Shown: in pieces, positions 45,500 through 58,700 of the stretch
Layout of the letters: each line of letters opens with the position of its first letter
Numbering within the stretch: the first letter of the stretch is position 1
Source of the DNA: Owenia fusiformis
Taxonomy: Eukaryota > Annelida > Polychaeta > Sabellida > Oweniidae
Direction of reading: 5' to 3'
Length of the DNA stretch: 64,000 nt
Assembly: GCA_903813345.2 (NCBI GenBank)
Contig: CAIIXF020000001.1
Span: forward strand, 2,542,001 to 2,606,000
Position numbers and translations under genes: made by a program
Notes under the pieces: model-generated
Database searches by the model: none
Told to the model about the DNA's origin: nothing
What the model saw: only the letters and a program-made list of their open reading frames with translations

Positions 45500-48400
45500 A
45501 TGGTCTCGTCGCACATCTTTATTGGAGCGTTCTTATTCACGATCTCTATTGTTTTAGGCATTTCCAATGCCAATGGTTCTGCCGGTAGGTTTTCAGGTTT
45601 TATTTAGCTTTATTGTAACCTGGGTATTACAGTATGACTTTGAATAAAATGGACCGATTCATTTGAATATTCTCTCATTTTATTTACATTTCAAATAATA
45701 TCTAAACATTTATGTAACACGCCCGGTGATTGTACAAAAATGATGGTGGGGGGATTAGGCGATTTCAAAAAATAAGTTATTTTTTCAAGAGAAAATTTAC
45801 AACTGAATTGCCAATTGAATAGGCGCAATGCATGGCAAAATATGTTAGGTCATCTAGTATTTCTTTTGAATTGATGCCCTTCTAAGATATGAGATCTATT
45901 AAAAAAGGCGCATCATCACCAACGTGCAATAGTCAATGTTTTTGCTATAAATCGGGCAGCAATGGTCTACACGACCTGTAATAAATAGGTATAAGGGACG
46001 TTATTATCACAATACTAATGACATTGCTCACTTTTTAAAGATAGTTTCCATGCGTTATACAAAAAATAAAAAAAATAAATGATCCCTCCAAATTTGTTGA
46101 GCTTTCTTGCAGAAATCGCCTAATCCCCCCTCCATCATTTTTGTACGATCACCGGGCGTGTGTAAGTTCAAACAAAGTTAGTTTTAGTTGCAAAACGTTT
46201 GGATATTTTGAATTGCTTGTGGTTTGCAATTATGGCCAACAAAAGATTGGTATCGATATGGTAACTTTTTGAACACACGTTTCTCTTAAAGGTCAGGGTG
46301 TATGATGGGAAATTTTCTGCATTCCTCAATTGAGTCGCATGTTATTTTTCAAACAGGAATCACCCCTTCCCCACATTTTCTTTATTTTCCAGTTTTGCAC
46401 AAAGAGTGCACCTATGTGCCTAGAAAAGACTTGTGAGAAGAACGTTTTGATAAAGTGTATAAAAAACAAGAAAATTCAGTGGAAAAAATTCTGAAAATGC
46501 AGAAAAAGGGATGCAGAAAATTCCCCATCATGCACCGGCCTGAAATTAACCAGTCATCAAAGAATTCTGAAAAAAAATTCTGAAAATTTTACACATCGTC
46601 AATTTAATGGTCATCTTTTGAATGGTGACAATATAATTTGAAAAAAATATATACTTTTCTCTGTATTGTTTTAGAAAACACATTAGACACTTATTTTGTT
46701 TTTGGTAACATATGTTTGGAATGAAATGAAACATCTATCCGAACCTCATTGGAAAAACAAAAAACGACAGAAACACAACTTGTTTAGGTCTCTCAATATT
46801 GTAATTGTACAAAGCAAAGTTTGGTTGATTTTTAAAAAGTATCTTGTTAATGAAATAAGAGGTTTTCTTAATTTTTATCCATTTTGTGGGGTTTTGTTTT
46901 AATTTTTTGAACATTTTTTTTGTAAAATCAACCTAAATATCCTTTGTATAGGCTAACTACGTATAATATTGAGAGGTCTAAGAAAATGTTGTATATGCTA
47001 TTTTGTTAAAGGTTCGGAAAGACATGTTATTTCATTCTCAAGAATTGGTAGAAAGGAACAAAAAACAATAGCACTAAAAAAACATTTTTAACCAAAACAG
47101 TTATATAGAATATATATAGATACCTTTCACATTAGATTGTTGCATTACATTGTCAACATTACATAAAGGACCGTGTTTTTATAGATCATTTTCAATAATT
47201 AGTTTAAGAGAAAAAAATTGTTGAATTCCGTTCACCATATCGATATCTATCCTTTGTGGATTCTTGTACTTTGATGCTTCTCTAACATGTTTTTTATCTG
47301 AAATATACAAATGTTTTTCATGTAGGCATAATAAATGAATGATTTTTTTCTCATGAACTATTGTACTGTCCTTTGTTATTTTTCAGATTTGATTGATTGA
47401 CGCGTTATTAATGGCGTTAACAATTGCCACATTTTCTTCACTTTCAGACAATGTATGTTCATCCCTCATGGTTCTCAAGAACGCTGGAACATTTTCATCA
47501 CCTGTAGGGAGTGATGGACAATACCTAAGTGGTCTTAAATGCGCATGGTCAATTACAGTACAACCAGATCACGTAAGTCCGTGTAGTGTGCACTACGTTC
47601 TTGTATTATACTATAGGATCAGTGATTCCTCTACTCATGAGGAGGTTATGCGATATGCGTTTTTCAGAGATCTTGTACGTGGAGATGTAATACGATGACC
47701 CTTACTCAAATATTACTTTTGCCTCTCATTTCGATTTTCCAGGGACCAAATTTCAACTATCTTGTATAGGATAATTCAACAGGTTCACGTACAAGTTCTC
47801 TTAGAAATGTGTACCTTTCTCTTTCCCTTCACCAATAGAGAAGGTGTATTTGTATCAGTGGTGCATCCAGAATCTTGTGTTAGGTAAGGCGCAACAATTG
47901 GCTGGGAGTCATCTTCGTCAAGGAACTAGACCTGGCGCACGGGACAATATTGTCAAACTGAGTTGACGAAGGCTCACCATTTGCGACGTTTAGAGTTTTT
48001 ACTATTCATTTAGGCAATTTTAATAGATTCGTAACTTCTGATCTGTAACCATTTGTGCGATTTTGTCAACTTGTTAATAGCTATCAAAAATCATGCTCTC
48101 TTAATAATTGGATTAGAATTGATGTTACATCTTAATCCGCGATAATATATTGTCTATTGTATATAGCATCTAATTCCAAAGATTATAATTTAATCGCTTT
48201 AAATAAGCTTCAACGATTACTTTAATTTTCCTAAGTAATTAGATAACGAGCTTAGAAAGTGATTACTAGGCCTCCCTTTTCTTATCCCACCGAACAAAGT
48301 TCAGGAGGACATAGAGTACATGTCTGTTCGTCCGTCCGCCCATCCGTCCATCCACCCGACCGCCGAGAAACAACACAAATATCGTCGGTCCGATATTGTT

Positions 48401-49725
48401 ATATATTTATTTGCATAGGCTGTATGTACCTGTTTATTGTAGGCTGTATATTTTGAAAGTGGCCGATGGGTTCAGTGTTGCTTTCACAGTATTTTTATCA
48501 TGTAAAAACATATTATCTAAGTTTTACATAATGCATGAAATTATTCATAATGTTAATTTTCTCCAAAATACATTTTGACTTTTACTTGCTATTCTACGTT
48601 TTTAGCTGTGAGTTGTAACTTGAAAATCAGAAGAGCAATTTTGTTGATTATTTATCATCAGTGTCAAGATTTAGGGACAAAAATTTATGTCATTTTTAAG
48701 TAAAGCTTTTTTTCTTTACAATGACGAGTTGAGAAATTTAAAAACATCCAACTTACTGAACTTTTAAACTTTTAAGGCATGTATTTTCAAAAAGCTTTAC
48801 ATTGGCGATATTCCATTACATTCTTGGACTTTGATTATTTTACGATTGAAAGTTGTGAACTTTTAATGCAGGCATTTTCAAAAAGCTTTACATTGGCCAT
48901 ATTCCTTTACATTCTTGGACTTAGAATATTTCACGAAGCAACGTTGTGAACTTTTAATGCAGGCATTTTCAAAAAGCTTTACATTGGCCATATTCCTTTA
49001 CATTCTTGGACTTAGAATATTTTATGATATATAGAAGTGTAATTTATGGCATGCATTTTCAAAAAGCTTTACATTGGCCATTTTCCCTTACATTCTTAGA
49101 CTTAGAATATTTTACGATCTGAAGAGGTGAACTTTTACAGCATGCATTTTCAAAAAGCTTTACATTGGCAGTTGGGTTAAATCTCAGTTAAATCTTGACA
49201 TATATATTATTTATGAATAGATAGTTGGAAGCATGACTGTCATGACACTGGAAAAGTAGTTGAACAATTTAGTTGTTCATTTATATGTTGATACTTTGAA
49301 GCATGACACTTTTTTGACTAGTTTAATGCTTCCAAAGGAGTAATAAAAATTCAGAAAATGACCTACCCTTGGCGTAATAATTCAAACGATGCATTTGTAA
49401 ATATTTAATTGTTTACAATCTCTTATCAGTTGTTTTTAACTCTAAGCCGATTTCAGTATTGGATTAATATTTGATATTTATCTATAGGTTATCCAACTGA
49501 CGTTTTCAAAGTTTGACTTGGAACAGTCGTTGAACTGTGAAGATGGTGACTACATCATTGTTTACAACGGCGAGAGTTCGCAAAGTGATACACTGGCAAC
49601 AATCTGTGGGGAGAATGCAAAACCAATTTTCTCAACGACTTCCAAAATGATTGTGGAGTTTATCTCAAATGATAAGATTGAGCGCTCTGGGTTTACAGCC
49701 AGTTTTAAAACAGTTGATCAATCAG
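45500..49725 (+). CDS. Mosaic protease: signal peptide and CUB 1 (exons 1-3)
   Basis: Exon 1 encodes a hydrophobic signal peptide ending near NANGSA. Exons 2 and 3 encode the first CUB domain (residues about 30-147): [24 protein letters not shown], then [13 protein letters not shown] and SGFTASF. The paired Cys residues, the C-x-W pattern and the acidic E-D-Y/D positions typical of CUB calcium sites are present. Intron 1 is about 1.9 kb and intron 2 about 1.9 kb. Confidence 0.85.
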
Positions 49726-52700
49726 GTATGCAAAAGTATAGTATAATTAAAGAAGAGGAGGACATACTCTAGAATTCACAGATGAACATACTACAGAAAT
49801 ATAAAGATGATCCTCTAGAGGTTCATCTTTAAGGGGAAGGTTCATCTATGAATTTAGAGGTATCACCCTTTCTATAGTAAACGACAAACAAGATCATCCA
49901 GTGGAAATCTCACCAGAAAAGGCCAAAAGATAAAACCCATATATGTCTCTCATTACAGAACTGGATGTCTTTCATATAAGCTTAGCGTTATATAAAAAAA
50001 TCAAAAAGAATTACAACAAAGATTCATTGCTTTCATTTAAAAAAGAAATCTTGCTACGCTGATGGATGAATACATAGCTTCCTTAATCCACGAGCAATAT
50101 TGTTATCATATGATTCTGATTCAAATATTCTGTTCCAGCTGCCGCTTGCGCTGGTGGAAGAGGTCCTCTTAAACTGACAGACACTAAAGGTTCAATCAGA
50201 TCACCGGGATATGATGGTAACAACATATATCCCCCTAATGTCATGTGCCAATGGCTCATCGAGGCAAATGAAGGAATGGTAAGTTATGATGGTACATTTT
50301 GAGTATACTTTAGGTTTCCAGACCTCCATTGATATACAATGTATCTAAAACCAAATTGAAAGTATAACTACTAAGAGTGCAATTTTTACAAAAAAACTAT
50401 GTTTACAGGAGATTGAACTTACAGCCGATAGATTTGCACTTGAAGAATCCAGAGGTTGTAACCACGACCATGTTGACATCTTTGATGGGTCTGAACCCGT
50501 GTTATCTAAACTACTAGGGAAATATTGTGGCATCCATGCTCAAATTGAACTCGACCATGCACCTACTTCAAACATGATGCTTATCACATTTATATCAAAC
50601 AATAATGTTGGCGGACTTGGATTTCGTTTTGGATACAGTATGTATCCCACGACTATGTCAAGTAAGTATAACCACATATGGGAAATCTTTCACCATGTTC
50701 TCTGCTGCATCTCATTTGGGTATTTACACTAATATTTGTATTATGGATTTAACTTTTCAAGGAATAATCTCTGTGACTTCATTTTCTAGCCCATGGCTTT
50801 CATGGTTTCTCACATCTTTCAGGGTCGAAACAGAATGGTGTCAGAGCTTTCTCAAATCTTCCTGGTTGTGGAGTGCCTGCTATCAGAGATGAAGCGAGGA
50901 TAGTTGGTGGTGTTGAAGTCACTCCCCATAGTTGGCCATGGACTGTCATGCTAGTAGACTCTAGTGGTAATGCATATTCACAATTCTGTGCTGGTACCTT
51001 AGTGAGGAACAACTGGGTTGTCACTGCAGCTCATTGTATTGGAAGGTTTGTATTCAATGCCCTATTTAATTGGATACGCATACTCTTCTTTCTCTCCTAC
51101 TCCTGAAATAACAGTTCAGTAACAATCTTTTGATGTATCATAGAACCTTTAAACTAAAAAGTACAAAAATATTGCGAAGGTCTTTGCATTTATATGAATG
51201 TACTTGTTATGATATTGTATACAATATTAAATGTTGTTTTCAGTACTTCACCATATTCACTAAAGGTTAGGCTTGGTGAACACAGTAAAGGGGCTACTCA
51301 CGATGGAGGCTATGTGGTAGATGTTGCAGAAATCATTAAACATGAGAAATATTTAAGTGCAACTAGTGGATATGATTTAGCAATGTTGAGGCTTGCAGAA
51401 CCTCAACAGCTGAATGATAATGTTCAAACTGCTTGTATTGTACAAGAAGATATTCTTGATGGTCCTGATTATAACTGTGTTGCCACTGGATGGGGTACAT
51501 TGTCATGTGAGTTATTGTGGCTTCTTTTTTAATGTCATTGCATACTCTTACATGTAAAACAACATTCTTCTCTCTATTCTCATTACTACTGCTAAATTCA
51601 TTTGAAAAATCATGTATTACCCCACTTCATGTATTACACTTTTATTTATCTTTCTTAAATACCCATGGGCAATGGGACACAAGTCTATCTTATTATTTGC
51701 TATATTAAATATATGATCGTAACAAAATTCCAGTTCAAGGGAGTTCATCTGAGGTTCTCATGAAAGTTGGTTTGCCTATTCTTCCAAGACAACAATGCTC
51801 TGAGGCATATGGGAATTTCTTCACTGACACCATGATATGTGCTGGTTTTATGGAAGGTGGAAAAGATTCATGTCAGGTAGGTTTTTGAATGCTGATAAAA
51901 CTTTTGTTCATATGTCCATATTTGGAATGCTATTATACATAAACTTATATACTATACTGTATGTAGCCTCAATTAGTGTTAATTAATTGTATATTTCATA
52001 TTTCATTGCAGGGTGACTCAGGAGGCCCATTGGTGTGTCAGTCATCATCATCCCCCTCTGCACCTTGGTATCTTACTGGTATAGTCAGCTTTGGCAACGA
52101 ATGTGCAAGTCCCGGGTATCCTGGTGTCTACACACGAATAGCAAATAATGAGATTCAAAGCTGGATCATGGATAGATTGACTGATCAGCCAGCGCCAACA
52201 GTTGATCCAAATGATCCATGCTCAAATATTGTTGAATTTACTGAATCCACTGGTGTCATCAAGACAAATGGTTATCCCAATAATTATGATAGTAATTTAG
52301 AATGTAGGTGGTTGATAAGAGGCTCAGCAAACCAGGTTTGTTATTATATATTAGTCATCATATTACGTTATGTTTTAGACTGATATAAATATGGCAAACT
52401 ATGGTAGAATTTATTATTTTCTCTCAGTCCAAGACACGTAAAAGAGATTGATTGCACGGCCATCTTCATTTCAAAATTAATCATATCGTCCTTTAGCCTG
52501 TGCAAATTACACTTTCTTTAGAAGATTGTATGCTGAGTGACACAATCACTTGATAATGATTTAGAAAAAAACTGGATCAGTCGTCAGATCATCATTCATT
52601 TTTACAGAATGTAAGGCTGGAGTTTACTGCCTTCGACATAGAAGATGATGGTGACTGTGGATATGACTCTGTGAGTCTGTTTAGTTCAAATGCAGCAGAT

Positions 52701-55700
52701 GAAGCAAACAAACTGGGAAGCCTCTGTGGTAACTCAGTAAATCCTTCAGTTTATACATCTACTGGGAGTAACATGTTTGTTCTGTTCAAGTCAGATGATA
52801 GTCTTGTGAAATCTGGTTTCCGAGCTGAATATACTCTTGTTGCAAGTAAGTACATAAAATATTTATGAATGTGTATAAGTATGACATGTATATTGCACTA
52901 ATATAAAAATGTTAAAAGATTTATTGTATCAGACAACATTTTAACCCTAGCTGTACATTTTACGACCCTTGATAGCAAGTTGCTGCTACGGCCCAGCTGT
53001 AGTGGCTTAAGCCTTTATAGCTCAGTTGGTAGAGCATCAGACTTTGGATCCAGGGGTCCTAGGTACGATTCCCACACGCGGCATTGAATTTAGCACACTT
53101 TCTTTCAATTTCTTTATCTGGCTTGTTACACTATGCTTGTTAGTTAGTTATTCATGGGGCATTCGTTACATTGAACCTAGGACCCCTGGATCCATTACAT
53201 ACACATAGGTTTTAGGCCAATATAAAGATGGCAGCAGTGGTACTATTTTATTATGTAAGTCAAGGAGGCCGATTAGCTCCCAGGATCCAAACTCGATATT
53301 TTCAAACAATGAAATTGTCGAAATTTCGTTATTTTCTGATTCAAATCAATATCTCAATCATTTCTTGTGAGTTTTGTAATTTTTCCTTTGGAAATTAGAC
53401 TAAAATTCATGATTCAAATGTTGAAATGAACAAATTGGTAGCTTTTTAAATTCGAATTTGTAATCATGACATGCCCATATATGGCAAAAATATTGATGTT
53501 GTACTCTGGGAGCCAATCCTTATTGATGCAAAACATTCATTGCTCTGCCATCTTTATTTGAAAATAATTCCTATGGCCCTTTAGCCTATGTTTTAACATC
53601 TGATTCCTTAATCCTGGTGCTTGTGTTTTAGATGGACCCTCCCCCACTTCAGACCCAACACAACCACCTTCAACTGGTCAATGTGGCAGTCCAGCCATTG
53701 CACCCAATTTACCAAACACAGTCCGTGGCTTTGAAGATTCTGTCAGTAAGGTGGTTAATGGAGAGGATGCTGTACCTCATAGTTGGCCCTGGCAGGTTAT
53801 GCTCACTACATTGAATGGAAGACACTTCTGTGGAGGAAGTTTATTGAATAATTACTGGGTCATCACAGCTGCTCACTGCTCAGTCAAGTTGGTATATCTA
53901 CATAGATTTAAGGCAGAGATAAAGATGGCAGCTGTGTTAGAATTTTATTCCATAATATGTAAAATTGATTGCACTGCCATCTTTATTTGGAAATTGTTTC
54001 TATTGCTCCAGCCAATATTACTATTAGGGTAATTCTAATAATTTCTGATATCCTACTGCCAGAAATATATTCTTCATGCAATCTCTCATATGTGTGGAAT
54101 TCCATGAGGTTATGGAAATGATTGAAAATGAAATGTGATATTTTAAAATTTCCTAGACTTTTTGTGTGAAATTTCATTGTTGTCACTCGTCTAGTTTAGG
54201 AGATATAGGTGTTGCCTTCTGGTCTCCTTCTTTTAGGTCACCCTGTATTGATAAATTAAATGTAATCTTCTCATGGTTCCCTCAATATCCACGCATGATA
54301 TTGCTGACTGACTCAAAATCTTGTTTCTTTCTGATGTGCTACTACTTCTAACCAATTCACAACTTTGAACCATTTTCAATTTTATAGTCAACGAGAAGAT
54401 CAGGTGTTTGTTAGAGTAGGAGAACATAGCAAAGATGCTTCAGAGCCAAGCCAAAGGAACTATGCTATCAACAGATTTGTCATACATCAACAGTACATCA
54501 GCAGAACCCTCAACAATGATATTGCTCTATGGAGGCTTGAGGAACCTGTACAGATGTCAGATGAAGTGAGTTCAGTATGCTTGCCTGACACAGGGGATGT
54601 CCCACCTGGCACATTCTGTATGCTCACTGGATGGGGAACTATTATAGGTACAGTGGTAGAATTTTATTTTAGAAGATAATATGAAAATAGATTGATTGTA
54701 CCGCCATCTTTATTTAAAGATAACCTTTATTGACATTGAGCCTATGAATGGAATCTTTAGTTTTTATTAGCTTCCAAAATAGTTTTCTTTGATTTAATCA
54801 GAGGGTGGAGCTACTGCAAGAATTCTCCAACAGACAGATCTTCCAATTGTAAGTACGCAGGAGTGCAATCAAGCGGACTGGTATGATGGAGATATTAAGC
54901 CTGGAATGGTTTGTGCTGGCCATGAGGAAGGAGGAACAGGTTCTTGCCATGTAAGTGAGAACAACTAGAGACCAGAAATCCTCAGTCCATTATTCTCTTA
55001 CTATGACATCAATATCTCTATGGTTACATAAGTTGATTTAGGAATTCTTTAACATTTTACGAAGTTTCTGTAAATAGCTCTGAATTCCTTTTAAAAAATC
55101 ATGGATATCAACTTAATGCTAACAATTATTATATGCTTATATGCAGGGAGATAGTGGTGGCCCCTTGGTGTGCAGATATCCTGATTCCAGCTGGGAGCTT
55201 TATGGTATTGTAAGCTGGGGAGCAGTATGTGCTGGGGCCAAAACTCCTGGAGTATTTGTCAGAGTGCCTTACTACATGGATTGGATTAATCCAAGACTGA
55301 CATGTAAGTATTTGTTCTTGTGATTTTACAAGGTTTTGGGCAGATTTAAAGATGGCAGCAGAGGTCGTATTTTATTAAAAAGAAGATAATGTTAATTAGA
55401 TCAATCGCACTATCATCTTTATTAAAAATTATTTCTATTAATCAAGCCTATGTGATTTTGGTTCTCAAAAAAGTTAAGACATTATTAGCTTTAGTAATGT
55501 ACTCCTTGGAAATCCTCAGCTTATTTAATTATGTTCTCTATTTAGTACCAGCCCTGCCCCCTCTCCCCGAGGCTTGCAGTAGCCAAGTTATTGTGTCTAC
55601 AACAGAAGACCTTGTCTTCCCACGATACTACGACTCTCCCAATGAAGATGACATGTACAGGAACCAGCTGACTTGTGAATGGTTAATACAGGCACCACCT

Positions 55701-58700
55701 GGAGAGGTATATGCATGTTCCGTGTTTCAATGTTTTTTCATTGTCTTTCATATCAGGCACTATCAGGCACTATCAGGCACTATCAGGCACTATCAGGCCT
55801 CAGGTTGGGCCGGGCTGTAATGTCAATCTTCTAGCTTGGATGATACCATGAGTACAAGTGAAAAAATAAACATTATAATACTGAATCAAGTGTATATGTT
55901 TCTTGTTAATATATTGCTTAACCATTCTGTGATGATTTATGGTTCATGGTTCAAGGGCTAATGATTAACAAATTAGCCAATCAATTAATCTATCAACAGG
56001 AATAGAATGTAATCTTCCAAAATTACAACTTTATTGCTTCAAGTGAATATGTAAGTCCCCTGGGGTTGAACTAGACAAAATTATCATCTTTCAATTGCAA
56101 TTCAATAATTAAATTTCAATATATGGAGGAAATAAGTTCTAACTTGTATACACTGCCCGGGCAACGATACTCAACGGTGAACAACACCACAAACGAGCGT
56201 TCGATTTGCTAAACGATATGCGTCACCCTTTAATGACCTGATTGGCTTTCATGATCTTTAGCCTTGGAATTATTGTATCCTTTGATATTTTCTTCACAAT
56301 AATTCAAAGAGCAGATGTGAAACTGTGCAATACTTTTTTTAGTGATAAGACTGAATTTTCTTTGCAGAATGTTATATTTAGCATCTACAGTCTCTCTGTT
56401 GAATATCACGAGCAATGTTATTTTGACTCCGTAAGTCTTTATGATGGTTCATCAGAGCAAAATACACAATTAGGAAAACACTGTGGCACTTCACCTCCAC
56501 GCACAAAAACGTCGACAGGAAGGAACATGCTAGTAGTGTTTAAGTCAGATGGGTCTATAGGAGGACGAGGCTTCAAAGCATCAATATCTTTTACTGGTGA
56601 GAAATATTCCAATCCAATTTTTTACCTTAAAAATTATTCATATTTGATGTTTTATTGATGCAGCATGTACATTAATAAAGTATTCTATTTTAAAGGGTCT
56701 TTTCATGATAAAACATTATAATTGGAGCAGGATCCTTTAAATCTTAAATTAAAATTGTCTTTTGGAAAATTTTGACATGTCTCTCTCACCATGTTCATTT
56801 TTTGATATTTTGAACTAGTGGTGTTGTATTGGTTTCAGATGATACAGGAACAACAACGGCCCCTGTAACAACAACAGCCCCTGTTACAACAACAGCCCCT
56901 ATAACAACAACAGCCACTGTAACAGAACCCCCAGTCACCAGTCCATCCACCACAGATTCCCCAGTTACTAACCCACCTAGTACAGGTTTCAAAGACTCCT
57001 GTTTGCGCATACACAATTTGAAGAGAGCCCTTCATGAGGACACACCTAATGTGATATACTCCGACACACTTGCAGTTTCTGCCCAAACATGGGCAAATCA
57101 CCTAGCTGCTACTGATAGCTTTGAACACTCAAGTGCTGACAATTATGGAGAGAATTTATATCGCTCTTCGAGTACTCAGCCATTAACTCCTGATTATTGT
57201 TCAACGGCAACTTCAATGTGGTAAGAACAGTTTTTTGTATGGGAATTTGAGGTATAGAAAGTACTAACTAGAGTACTGCCTCGTAATGCCAGGTCTACTT
57301 TATCTTATGCCATTGTGTGATTCATACAGTTTTACACTTAGATATCAGGAATATGCAAAATGACACATTTCATTTAGGTACTGAATAACAATTAGTTTTT
57401 GTCTTTACCCAAAGTATTTTTGAAAGGGGTATACTGTATAAATCAACTGATTTCAAATAATATGACTCATATTAATTCACACAGTTATACTTCCAGGTAT
57501 GATGAAATAAACCAGTATGACTACAATAACCCAGGATTTAGTGGAAACACAGGTCATTTTACACAGGTAAGTACAATAAAATAGAGTTTCAATTCATCAT
57601 AACTATTTAATTTAAGCTAGTGTAGTACTAATAAGTTAAATAAACTTGCAGTCATCAGGGTGTGGTATCAGGCCTATTGGTGATATATGAATGTTAATCT
57701 CTTATATGGTTGAAATAATCAGGATTTTTTTGGCCATGGTGCATCATTAGGATTTTAGACATGCTGGTCAAAGATGAACTATGGGCCAGTAGCAATGTAA
57801 TTTTTCTATACATGCTAAAAAGTAAATTGCACCTTGTTTTTGTCTTGCTGTAGGTTGTTTGGGCAAGCACATTGGAGATTGGATGTGGAGAAACCATATA
57901 CACTACACCTGATGGTAGTTGGAACAGAGTTGTGCTGGTTTGTCAGTACAGTCCACCTGGAAACTATGGGAACCAATTCACCAGTAATGTTAAACCACTT
58001 CTTTCAGGTGATTCCTAGCTTTTGTTATACAATTTTATACACAATTTTGTTATTCAATTTTACAATGTTTGCATTAATATTCCTCATTGACATTGAGTGT
58101 AAAGGCTGATCAACTATTGTGTGGTCCTTGGAATAACTCCTTTAATCTTCTAACAATCTTACTATACTGTTACACTTGTAAGTATATATCCTGACATTTA
58201 CTACATCTACAAAGGATGAGTCTGGGAATGAGTCTGGGTATCGACTTAGAAAATATTGAAAATTGTTATGTCTGAAAAACCAACTCAATCACACATATTA
58301 TTAAACTTCAATATCTTATCCTTCTTCTGAGAGTACAAAAATATCAATTTTTATCACAATTAATGAAAAATATTGGCATCAAAGACAGTGCATATCACTT
58401 TGTCAGAATTGAAAAAAAATCAATGGCAAATATTAAATGAATTATTTATACAAAGGGTTTAAAACATATCCTCCAAAACATTGCTTACTTTCTTTGTATT
58501 ATGACATTGAATGGCATTTCTGGATAAGTGAATTGGTGTTTATCTGGGTAATCAAGGGATTATAGTCACTCAAAGTTACTGAGCATCCAGTTTTGAGACT
58601 TCAATTGTGTTAGTGAAGTTACACATATTTCAGTCAAATTCATGCTGAGCACAACATTCCGGTTTCAATTTTATAATCTCTATACATGACCCTGGTGATG

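Larger units (their letters stand above)
52386..55455 (+). repeat. Family of ~120-bp MITE-like repeats in five protease introns
   Basis: Copies lie at about 52386-52500 (intron 9), 53205-53270 plus 53520-53600 (intron 10, interrupted), 53905-54020 (intron 11), 54648-54750 (intron 12, left end missing) and 55331-55455 (intron 14). The shared core is TAAAGATGGCAGCAGTGGTA, then GATTGATTGCACTGCCATCT, with outer inverted ends like CATAGGCTAAAGG. All are in the same orientation, and most lie within 100 bases of the upstream exon. Confidence 0.7.

Noticed and set aside
53008-53090. Functional tRNA gene
   Set aside because: A and B boxes are present, but the acceptor and anticodon stems do not pair well and the locus is within an intron next to repeats.
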